Shown piece after piece: positions 1-5,650 of a stretch of DNA of 5,650 bases (positions are counted from its first letter, which is position 1; the number at the start of each line of letters is the position of its first letter). Below the pieces are notes generated by a model, which saw only the letters and a list, made by a program, of their open reading frames with translations, made no database searches and was not told where the DNA came from. Position numbers and translations under genes: made by a program. Location of the stretch: assembly GCA_947456345.1 (NCBI GenBank), contig CANGQU010000060.1, forward strand, positions 1-5,650. Reading direction: 5' to 3'. Origin of the DNA: Alphaproteobacteria bacterium. Lineage in GTDB: Bacteria > Pseudomonadota > Alphaproteobacteria > SHNJ01.

Positions 1-127
1 CATGCACCAGCAACACGGGTATACCGAACAATTGGCCGCCAATTCGTATCGTCACGAATTGTTCCTGGTCGGCAAAGGCACCAAGGGCTACGACGTTGCT
101 GCCGGTTTTGGCGGGCTTTTCGCTCAT
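1..127 (-). CDS. cheW: CheW chemotaxis coupling protein, N-terminal fragment (3' end off the window)
   Basis: Only the first 42 codons are present. The gene runs off the left edge. The protein begins MSEKPAKTGS, followed by a short flexible leader and then QFVTIRIGGQLFGIPVLLVH from about residue 23. This is the typical first beta-strand pair of a CheW domain (a hydrophobic strand, a G-G-Q/E turn, then F-G-I/V-P/D before the next strand). CheW is a cytoplasmic adaptor that links methyl-accepting receptors to the P5 domain of CheA in signalling arrays. Its ATG (127-125) overlaps the TGA of cheA (126-124) in an ATGA arrangement, so translation is probably coupled to cheA and the two proteins made together. 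The identification rests on a short stretch plus the cheA context. Another CheW-like coupling protein is the only realistic alternative. Confidence 0.85.
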   Translation of the reverse strand, partial: MSEKPAKTGSNVVALGAFADQEQFVTIRIGGQLFGIPVLLVH

Positions 128-2754
128 GCGGCCTCTCCCAGGCTTAAGGACTGTTTCAATGTACTAAGTAAAATCTCGCGGTCCAATTTAGGCACAAAAT
201 CGGTCAACCCGGCTTCGCGTCCGCGCTGCAATTCATTGGCGCCCGTATGCGCGGACAAGGCAATAATCGGTAGATTCTGCCATGCCCCGTCCCGGCGTAA
301 AACTTCGGTCAACGAAAACCCGTCCATATCCGGCATTTCGATATCGGTGACGATCAAATCGAACTGACGGTGTTTTTCGCGCAGGGCCAAGGCCTCGGCC
401 GCGCTTTCAACTGCGGTCACGCTATAGCCCTCGACCGTGAGCATCGGCACAATCAGGTTGCGGAAAAACGCCGAATCGTCGATCAACAATACTTTGCGCG
501 CACTTAACGCCGATAGATCGTCCTTGCCTTTTTTGGTGAACCAATCGCCAAAGGCCTTGGTCAGGAAAAATGCTGTATCAATAATGTTGGTGGCTTTATC
601 CGCGATAATCGCCCCGCCGATAAACCCTTCGCCGTTGGCATTGATCTCGATATTGACCGAGCTTTCAACGATGTCGACGATTTCATCGACCATCAGTCCC
701 ATCGAGCGGCCGGAATCGGTGAAGACAATTAATGGCTGCGAGCCGTTGCGGATTTTGTAATCGTCGTTAATCGGCACCAGCGGCATCAGCTTGCCGCGAT
801 ATTGAACGACCGGCTTGCCATGACTGAATTCGACCGTGTTGGTCTTGATTTCTTCTAATCGGGCGATCAGCGATAGCGGCACGGCTTTGGGCGCTTCGTC
901 CCCCGCACGGAAAACCAACAACGTCGTCGTTTCAAGCCCGCCGCCGCCGATGACTTTATCGATGGCGGTTGATTCGGTGTTGTCCGTCAAGGTGCTGTTG
1001 GATGCCGCGGCGGCGATGCCGTTCGGATCCAAAATCATAATCACCGTACCGTCGCCCAAAATTGTGTTGCCTGAAAACAGCGGAATATCCCGTAAAATAC
1101 TGGCTACCGGCTTGACGACGATTTCTTCGGTATCGAATACCGAATCGACAATTATACCGAATTGGAAATTGGCCACCTGGACGACGATAACATAGCTACC
1201 GGGGATGGAATTATCCGCGCGGGTCAGTTGCAGCAAATTGTCCAGATTGACCAAAGGCAGTAATTTGTTGCGCAATCTTAAGACCGGCGAACCTTTGATG
1301 GTTTCGATTTTGTACTCACTCTCGGCCGAGGCGCGGACCAATTCAACCACGCTGATTTGTGGTACGGCATAACGCTCGTTCGCGACACCAACGATCAACG
1401 CCGACACGATGGCGAGGGTTAGCGGAATTTTGATGGTAAAGGTCGTGCCCTTGCCCAGCACCGAATTCATTTCGATGGTGCCGCCGATTTTCTCAATGTT
1501 GGTCCGCACCACATCCATACCCACGCCACGGCCCGATACGGACGTGACCTTGGCGGCGGTAGAAAAACCGGCTTTGAAAATATACTGCTGCACCTGAATA
1601 TCGGTCATCGCCGCCGCTTCTTCGGCGGTGGCAAGCCCGTTTTGCACGATCTTCTGGCGGATTTTTACGGTATCGAGGCCTTTACCGTCATCCGCAATCT
1701 TGATGATGATATGCCCGCCCTCGTGATAAGCATTCAATACAATCTTTCCGGTTTCGGCCTTGCCCGCAGCGATACGGTCGGCGGGCATTTCCACGCCATG
1801 ATCGGCGGAATTGCGCACCATGTGCGTCAACGGATCTTTGATAAGTTCCAGAACCTGACGATCTAACTCGGTTTCGGCACCGATCATCTGCAGGTCGATC
1901 TTTTTATTTAATTCGCGCGAAAGATCGCGGATGATGCGCGGCAATTTACCCCACGCATTGCCGATTGGCTGCATGCGGGTTTTCATCACACCCTCTTGCA
2001 ATTCGGAGGTGATGTTTGACAATTGCTGAATCGGGACGTTGAATTCGCTGTCTTTGTAATTGCGGGCGATTTGCAACAATTGGTTGCGGGTCAACACCAA
2101 TTCGCTGACCGTGGTCATCAAATTTTCTAGCAAATCAACGCTGACGCGGATCGATTGATCCGCCACGCTGGAACCGGCCTTGGCATCGCCGTCACTGTCT
2201 TTGGCTTGTTTGGCGGGCTCGGCGCGGCTCTCGTCTATTTTGACAGGTGCGGCACTGGCTTTGGCTGGCGGGGGGGCGTCCATTTCCGCTTCGGCCTCGG
2301 CTTCATCATCGGTAGGCTGTGGCGGCGCTCCGGCTGCTTTTGCTGGCGCTGGCTCGGCTGCGGCTGGGGGTGTGGCATTGCCATCGGCCATGGCGTTCAG
2401 TCGCTGGATCAGATCCTTGTCATGTCCGGCAGGCTCTTTGCCGTCTTGTTCCAGCGCGACTAAAATAGCTTTGATGGTATCAACCGATTCTAACACAAGG
2501 GAAATCGCCTGCGGTGTGACGATCAATTCGCCGTCGCGCACTTTGCCAAGAATATTTTCGCCCGCATGCGCCACCGATTCCAATCGCGGCAAGCCGAGAA
2601 ATCCCGATGTACCCTTGATGGTGTGCATCAGGCGGAAAATATTCGACAGAATATCCTTGTTATTCGGCTCTTGTTCGAGGCGGACAAGCTCGATATCCAG
2701 GGAGTTTAAATTTTCTGTGGTTTCCGTAAGAAATTCGGTGAGTAAATCGTCCAT
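124..2754 (-). CDS. cheA: Hybrid chemotaxis histidine kinase CheA with two CheW-like domains and a C-terminal receiver
   Basis: The 876-residue product is longer than the roughly 650-670 residues of E. coli CheA. Domains in order: P1/Hpt at 1-120, with phosphoacceptor His44 in MHTIKGTSGFLG; an Ala/Pro/Glu/Lys-rich linker at about 125-198 where P2 would be expected; P3 dimerisation helices at about 200-275; P4 kinase at about 285-445. P4 has the N box HMVRNSADHG (311-320), G1 DDGKG (355-359), the F-box region FKAGFSTA (393-400) and G2 GRGVGMD (408-414). A P5 CheW-like domain (about 447-587) is followed by a second CheW-like domain (about 608-738; GLMVDEIVDIVE at 686-697). The receiver spans 752-876 with acidic pair Asp759/Asp760, phosphoacceptor Asp804 in TDIEMPDMDG, Ser834 and Lys856. 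No key catalytic residue is missing. It is a cytoplasmic kinase controlling motility or another receptor-driven output. The ATG at 2754 was chosen because it gives the conserved MDDLLTEFLTET start and has a purine-rich ribosome site; the in-frame TTG at 2799 adds 15 unconserved residues. It overlaps cheW by 4 bases. Confidence 0.96.
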   Translation of the reverse strand: MDDLLTEFLTETTENLNSLDIELVRLEQEPNNKDILSNIFRLMHTIKGTSGFLGLPRLESVAHAGENILGKVRDGELIVTPQAISLVLESVDTIKAILVALEQDGKEPAGHDKDLIQRLNAMADGNATPPAAAEPAPAKAAGAPPQPTDDEAEAEAEMDAPPPAKASAAPVKIDESRAEPAKQAKDSDGDAKAGSSVADQSIRVSVDLLENLMTTVSELVLTRNQLLQIARNYKDSEFNVPIQQLSNITSELQEGVMKTRMQPIGNAWGKLPRIIRDLSRELNKKIDLQMIGAETELDRQVLELIKDPLTHMVRNSADHGVEMPADRIAAGKAETGKIVLNAYHEGGHIIIKIADDGKGLDTVKIRQKIVQNGLATAEEAAAMTDIQVQQYIFKAGFSTAAKVTSVSGRGVGMDVVRTNIEKIGGTIEMNSVLGKGTTFTIKIPLTLAIVSALIVGVANERYAVPQISVVELVRASAESEYKIETIKGSPVLRLRNKLLPLVNLDNLLQLTRADNSIPGSYVIVVQVANFQFGIIVDSVFDTEEIVVKPVASILRDIPLFSGNTILGDGTVIMILDPNGIAAAASNSTLTDNTESTAIDKVIGGGGLETTTLLVFRAGDEAPKAVPLSLIARLEEIKTNTVEFSHGKPVVQYRGKLMPLVPINDDYKIRNGSQPLIVFTDSGRSMGLMVDEIVDIVESSVNIEINANGEGFIGGAIIADKATNIIDTAFFLTKAFGDWFTKKGKDDLSALSARKVLLIDDSAFFRNLIVPMLTVEGYSVTAVESAAEALALREKHRQFDLIVTDIEMPDMDGFSLTEVLRRDGAWQNLPIIALSAHTGANELQRGREAGLTDFVPKLDREILLSTLKQSLSLGEAA

Positions 2755-2757
2755 AAT

Positions 2758-2767
2758 TCTCTTTTCC
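2758..2767 (-). promoter_or_regulatory. Ribosome binding site of cheA (decides the start)
   Basis: Reading the minus strand, GGAAAAGAGA lies 3 nt before the ATG at 2754. The AAGAG core is 4 nt from the start codon and the GGA is about 10 nt from it. The match to the anti-Shine-Dalgarno sequence is moderate, but it supports the ATG at 2754 over the upstream TTG at 2799. Confidence 0.55.
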
Positions 2768-2816
2768 AGCAGAAGAAATCCGGTTGGCCGGGACGGCAAT
2801 TCGCGCAGAAATAGGC

Positions 2817-2834
2817 ATTACAAGAAGATGTAAT
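2817..2834. repeat. 18-bp inverted repeat ATTACA-N6-TGTAAT upstream of cheA
   Basis: Two perfect 6-bp arms (2817-2822 and 2829-2834) flank a 6-nt centre, 63-80 nt before the cheA start codon. It could be a regulator half-site pair or a weak, AT-rich stem-loop in the cheA leader. A dyad this short is expected by chance about once in a few hundred bases, so a function is not established. Confidence 0.3.
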
Positions 2835-2890
2835 ATCCCAAGATAGCAAAAGAAAATGAAAAAACCATGAAAGTCAGCGCCTTGGGCCGC

Positions 2891-2918
2891 GTTATACCAT
2901 GGCATGGTAGACGCCAAG
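2891..2918 (-). promoter_or_regulatory. Possible promoter for cheA-cheW
   Basis: On the minus strand a TATAAC hexamer (2896-2891) resembles a -10 element. A CTTGGC/TTGGCG hexamer (2918-2912) lies 15-16 nt upstream and resembles the alphaproteobacterial -35 (CTTGAC-like). The 202-bp gap between chpT and cheA (2755-2956) is long for an uninterrupted operon, which makes an internal promoter reasonable. The spacer is shorter than the usual 17 nt and the -35 match is partial. No sigma-54 or sigma-28 consensus was seen in the gap. Confidence 0.3.
2895..2909. repeat. 15-bp palindrome TACCATG-N-CATGGTA in the cheA upstream gap
   Basis: Two perfect 7-bp arms surround a single base at 2902. The loop is too short for an RNA hairpin, so if functional it is more likely a dimeric protein-binding site. 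It fills most of the spacer between the proposed -35 and -10 elements and overlaps the first bases of the -10, which is a position where a bound repressor would block RNA polymerase. No known regulator consensus was recognised. Confidence 0.35.
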
Positions 2919-2956
2919 CCACAATGTTACAGCAATGCAATATTACGGCAAGAAAA

Positions 2957-3607
2957 CTATTCTGCCGAGGGGTTAACGCGGCAATGCATTGTGACCGCAT
3001 CGGGCGCTTCATCAACCCGCAGACCTTGGCCAAAGTTTTTGCAGATCAACGCGGTGAAATAGGATTGCACAGTACGGGGATCCAGATTGGCACTAGGCGT
3101 TGTCAATTGCAATGCATCCGCCACCCCTTCGGCCAAGCGGGCGCCAGTCCCTTTGGCAGCCAAGGTTACTTGCAAATCACTGCCTACTTGATCGCAGGCC
3201 AAATGTAACGTGCCGCCGCGCGGCAAGGTTTCAGCAGCGCAGATCGCCATATTCAATATCACCTTGATCGAATGGCGACCCACATGTACGGACGGCATTT
3301 TCGCATCCGGCCATTCCAGATTGATTTTACCGCCATCCAAAAATTCCTGAATCAGCGCGCGCAAATCGCCCAAGGAGGAAATCGCCGCGCCAGCAGCCAT
3401 GCCATAGGCAACGCGGTAAACGCGCAAACGGCGGCTAGCGACGCGGGCGGAACTACCCAGCAAAGTAATGGCTTCGTCCTGCATCTCGCCGCCGAATTCT
3501 TCCAATAGCTCCACCCCGTTGACGGCAGCACCAACCGGCCCTACCAGATCATGGCACATGCGGGAGAACAACAATTCGATGACACGGAATTCCATGGTTT
3601 GGGACAT
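2957..3607 (-). CDS. chpT: ChpT-family histidine phosphotransferase
   Basis: This 216-residue cytoplasmic protein matches the size of the ChpT family (HPTransfase/DUF2328). A DHp-like helical hairpin at about 8-70 carries the conserved FSRMCHDLVGPVGAAVNGVE motif, with His19 as the phosphoacceptor. A degenerate ATPase-like fold follows, including the family segment NMAICAAETLPRGG (119-132) and the late motif DPRTVQSYFTALI (176-188). No ATP-binding N or G boxes are seen, as expected for a phosphotransferase rather than a kinase. In Caulobacter, ChpT relays phosphate from the receiver of CckA to CtrA and CpdR. Here it lies 202 bp upstream of a hybrid CheA on the same strand, so it may serve CheA, CckA or both. 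The ATG at 3607 is preferred over Met5 because a strong GAGG site sits 6 nt before it. It could be a chemotaxis-dedicated paralogue rather than the orthologue of Caulobacter ChpT; a second copy elsewhere in the genome would decide this. Confidence 0.88.
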   Translation of the reverse strand: MSQTMEFRVIELLFSRMCHDLVGPVGAAVNGVELLEEFGGEMQDEAITLLGSSARVASRRLRVYRVAYGMAAGAAISSLGDLRALIQEFLDGGKINLEWPDAKMPSVHVGRHSIKVILNMAICAAETLPRGGTLHLACDQVGSDLQVTLAAKGTGARLAEGVADALQLTTPSANLDPRTVQSYFTALICKNFGQGLRVDEAPDAVTMHCRVNPSAE

Positions 3608-3613
3608 AACTTA

Positions 3614-3617
3614 CCTC
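3614..3617 (-). promoter_or_regulatory. Ribosome binding site of chpT
   Basis: On the minus strand GAGG (3617-3614), in the context CCGAGGTAAGTT, is followed by a 6-nt spacer and the ATG at 3607. This near-ideal match and spacing fixes the start at Met1 rather than Met5. Confidence 0.75.
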
Positions 3618-3649
3618 GGCAAGGACGGAGAAAACGCTAATGATCCAGG

Positions 3650-3679
3650 ACTATAAAACGAAAACCATTAAAAACACAA
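3650..3679 (-). promoter_or_regulatory. Possible weak promoter for chpT in the clpA-chpT gap
   Basis: The 111-bp gap (3608-3718) is strikingly AT-rich. On the minus strand TTGTGT (3679-3674) and TATAGT (3655-3650) are separated by 18 nt and loosely resemble -35 and -10 elements. In such AT-rich DNA a match of this quality arises easily by chance. No GC-rich hairpin followed by a T-run was found after the clpA stop, so read-through from clpA is also possible. Confidence 0.25.
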
Positions 3680-3718
3680 TAATAACCGCACCAACAAAAT
3701 GTTTTTTTAAAGCTGTGC

Positions 3719-5650
3719 TTATGCCCATTCATTCTCACGCACCGAGCCGCTTTCGGTCTCGCTGACGGAGCGGGCATGGGCCGAAAACACCAACGCGCCT
3801 GCGGTATAATCCACCTTGAAACTGCCGCCGCCGACAAGGCGACCGAACAGCAATTCCTCGGCCAAAGGCTGCTTGATCTTGTCTTGGATCAAGCGCCCCA
3901 ATGGCCGCGCGCCATTTTGCGCGTCATAGCCGTTTTCTGCCAAATGTTGGCGGGCAGCCGCTGTAACTTCCAGCGTCACATGTTTGTCCGCCAATTGTGC
4001 CTCGAGCTGCAGGATAAATTTGTCGACAACCTTGGCAAGGGTTTCAGGCAAAAGCGGCGCAAAGGGAATGATTGCGTCTAGGCGGTTACGGAATTCGGGC
4101 GTGAATTGGCGTTTGATCGCCTCCTCGTCCTCGCCCTGGCGCGAGCTGCGCTCGAAGCCCATGGCAGAGCGGCTTAATTCCATGGCACCAGCATTGGTGG
4201 TCATAATCAAAATGGCGCTTCTGAAATCGACGGTTTTGCCGTTGTTATCGGTCAGTTTGCCGTAATCCATTACCTGCAACAGCAAATTGAATAAATCCGG
4301 GTGCGCTTTTTCGATTTCATCCAACAATAATACCGAATGCGGGGTTTGATCCATCGCATCGGTCAAAAGCCCGCCCTGCTCGAACCCGACATAGCCGGGC
4401 GGCGTTCCGATCAAGCGCGAGACGGAATGTTTTTCCATATACTCCGACATATCAAAGCGGATCAATTTCAAGCCCAGGGTCAAAGCCAATTGTTTGGCCA
4501 CCTCGGTCTTGCCGACGCCGGTCGGGCCGGAGAATAAATAACTGCCAATCGGCTTTTCCGGCTCGCGCAAACCGGCGCGCGATAATTTCACGGCCGAGGC
4601 CAAAGCATCGATGGCGCGATCCTGACCGTAAACCACGCGTTTTAAATCGCGTTCTAAATTCTGCAATTGCTGCTTATCATCCTTGGAGACGGTTTTGGCT
4701 GGGATGCGCGCGATTTTTGCGACCACCACCTCGATCTCGGGTATATCAATGATGGAAAGACGCTCGGCCAATGGGCGCATTTTTTGCCGCGCCCCGGCTT
4801 CGTCCAATACGTCGATGGCCTTATCTGGCAGCTTGCGGTCGTTGATGTATTTGGTGGATAATTCCACCGCCGCCTGGATAGCGGCATCGGTGAAACGAAT
4901 TTGATGGTGGCGCTCGTATACATTGCGCAAACCGCGAATGATTTTAATCGCGTCGTCCAAGCCCGGTTCGTCGACATCGACTTTTTGAAAGCGGCGCAAC
5001 AAGGCGCGGTCTTTTTCAAAATAATTGCGGTACTCTTTGTAGGTCGTAGAACCAATACAGCGCAAGCTGCCATCCGCCAAACCGGGCTTGAGCAGATTCG
5101 AAGCGTCCATAGCGCCATTGCTGGTCGCCCCCGCGCCGATAATGGTATGAATTTCATCGATGAATAAAACGGCGTTGGGGGCTTTGGCCAAATCCGCCAG
5201 CACGCCCTTTAAGCGCTCTTCAAAATCGCCGCGATAGCGTGTGCCCGCCAATAACGCCCCCATGTCGAGCGAATAAATCGTCGCATCCTTGAGCACATCG
5301 GGCACTTCGCCCTTGGTGATGCGCAATGCCAACCCTTCGGCCAGGGCCGTTTTGCCCACGCCGGGGTCGCCGACCAATAAGGGATTGTTTTTGCTGCGGC
5401 GGCAAAGGATTTGAATCACCCGCGCCAATTCTTCGTCCCGCCCGATCAGCGGATCGACCCTGCCCGCCTTGGCTTTGTCGTTCAAATTGACGGAGTAATT
5501 GTGCAGGCCCTGGGCGGGGCCTTTGTCTTGCTCTTCTTCGCTGGTGCCGGTTGGCCGGCGGGATTGTTGACGGCCAGATACTTTGGCGATGCCGTGGGAA
5601 AGATAATTCACCGCATCGAAACGGTTCATGCCTTGTTTTTGTAAAAAATA
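3719..5650 (-). CDS. clpA: ClpA, ATP-dependent Clp protease ATP-binding subunit (5' end off the window)
   Basis: The visible 643 codons encode all of ClpA except about the first 120-130 residues. The frame is open to the window edge, and the codons before the ATG at 5629 read YFLQKQG, continuing the conserved end of the N-domain (compare E. coli YLLRKHE before its SRLDVVNFISHG), so that ATG is internal. Numbering from it: a charged linker at about 19-41; AAA+ module 1 with Walker A GDPGVGKT (87-94), Walker B VLFIDE (154-159) and the conserved [14 protein letters not shown] segment (260-273); AAA+ module 2 with Walker A GPTGVGKT (368-375), Walker B LLLDE (434-438), sensor-1 region TTNAG (477-481) and sensor-2 GARPLGR (573-579). 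MGF at 490-492 sits where E. coli ClpA has the IGL loop that docks on ClpP. There is no coiled-coil M-domain, which excludes ClpB and ClpC. It is a hexameric cytoplasmic unfoldase feeding ClpP, usually with the adaptor ClpS. It ends with TAA at 3721-3719. Confidence 0.96.
   Translation of the reverse strand, partial: YFLQKQGMNRFDAVNYLSHGIAKVSGRQQSRRPTGTSEEEQDKGPAQGLHNYSVNLNDKAKAGRVDPLIGRDEELARVIQILCRRSKNNPLLVGDPGVGKTALAEGLALRITKGEVPDVLKDATIYSLDMGALLAGTRYRGDFEERLKGVLADLAKAPNAVLFIDEIHTIIGAGATSNGAMDASNLLKPGLADGSLRCIGSTTYKEYRNYFEKDRALLRRFQKVDVDEPGLDDAIKIIRGLRNVYERHHQIRFTDAAIQAAVELSTKYINDRKLPDKAIDVLDEAGARQKMRPLAERLSIIDIPEIEVVVAKIARIPAKTVSKDDKQQLQNLERDLKRVVYGQDRAIDALASAVKLSRAGLREPEKPIGSYLFSGPTGVGKTEVAKQLALTLGLKLIRFDMSEYMEKHSVSRLIGTPPGYVGFEQGGLLTDAMDQTPHSVLLLDEIEKAHPDLFNLLLQVMDYGKLTDNNGKTVDFRSAILIMTTNAGAMELSRSAMGFERSSRQGEDEEAIKRQFTPEFRNRLDAIIPFAPLLPETLAKVVDKFILQLEAQLADKHVTLEVTAAARQHLAENGYDAQNGARPLGRLIQDKIKQPLAEELLFGRLVGGGSFKVDYTAGALVFSAHARSVSETESGSVRENEWA

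Noticed and set aside
2..367. 121-codon plus-strand frame at the left edge
   Set aside because: It is antisense to the cheW start and the CheA receiver, both of which are clearly conserved on the minus strand.
2797..2799. TTG as the start of cheA
   Set aside because: It would add 15 unconserved residues. The ATG at 2754 gives the typical CheA N-terminus with a ribosome site just upstream.
2180..2833. 217-codon plus-strand reading frame rich in Ala, Ser and Gly, antisense to the start of cheA
   Set aside because: Its composition is the complement of the Ala/Pro/Glu linker codons of cheA. It shows no recognisable domain, and the opposite strand encodes well-conserved CheA P1.
2660..2917. Minus-strand frame with a hydrophobic stretch (FHGFFIFFCYLGILHLLV) in the chpT-cheA gap, possible small membrane or leader peptide
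   Set aside because: It starts at a TTG or a poorly placed ATG, overlaps about 95 bases of cheA in another frame, and its hydrophobicity follows from the T-rich non-coding sequence. No convincing ribosome site.
2818..3033. 71-codon minus-strand frame overlapping the end of chpT
   Set aside because: It is an alternate-frame shadow of chpT running into the T-rich gap, with no ATG-plus-RBS start and no family resemblance.
3696..3710. CtrA-box-like TTAA-N7-TTTT (minus strand) upstream of chpT
   Set aside because: The second half-site does not match TTAA, and the sequence is a homopolymeric A/T tract where such half matches are expected by chance.
3695..3720. Possible intrinsic terminator after clpA
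   Set aside because: Only 4-bp, AT-rich stems can be drawn, and the T-run is on the plus strand, the wrong orientation for clpA transcription.
4654..5157. 167-codon minus-strand frame inside clpA
   Set aside because: It is an out-of-frame shadow of the conserved first AAA+ module of ClpA and has no domain of its own.
5627..5629. ATG as the start of clpA
   Set aside because: The frame remains open upstream to 5650, and the seven codons before it continue the conserved N-domain end, so the start is outside the window.

Overview
All recognisable genes in this window lie on the minus strand. Read in the direction of transcription (from position 5650 down to 1) they are: the 3' two-thirds of clpA (3719-5650), a ChpT-family histidine phosphotransferase (2957-3607), a large hybrid chemotaxis kinase cheA (124-2754), and the first 42 codons of cheW (1-127). 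No tRNA, rRNA, mobile element, CRISPR array or long repeat is visible. The plus strand carries only shadow reading frames.

The ChpT-type protein is the strongest taxonomic clue. This family is essentially confined to Alphaproteobacteria, where it passes phosphate in the CckA-ChpT-CtrA/CpdR relay. The form of the hybrid CheA, with a C-terminal receiver, also fits that class, and Rhodospirillales-like lineages are my best guess. The coding DNA is moderately GC-rich and the intergenic gaps are AT-rich. Nothing here fixes a genus.

Layout. The ClpA fragment covers the end of the N-domain, the linker, both AAA+ modules and the C-terminus. It lacks its true start, which lies past position 5650. A 111-bp AT-rich gap with a possible weak promoter and a very good ribosome binding site leads into chpT. 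A 202-bp gap follows; it holds two short inverted repeats and a possible promoter, and leads into cheA. cheA and cheW overlap by an ATGA, so they are co-transcribed and probably translationally coupled, and the che operon continues off the left edge.

How the genes may work together. CheA phosphorylates itself on His44 under control of receptor-CheW arrays. It carries its own receiver domain and has no recognisable P2 CheY-docking domain, but has two tandem CheW-like modules. A ChpT phosphotransferase immediately upstream raises the possibility that phosphate flows from CheA His44 to receiver Asp804 to ChpT His19 and on to a downstream regulator, joining chemotaxis to the cell-cycle/motility relay. 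This is inference from domain content and gene order, not something the sequence proves. ClpA is probably a housekeeping neighbour.
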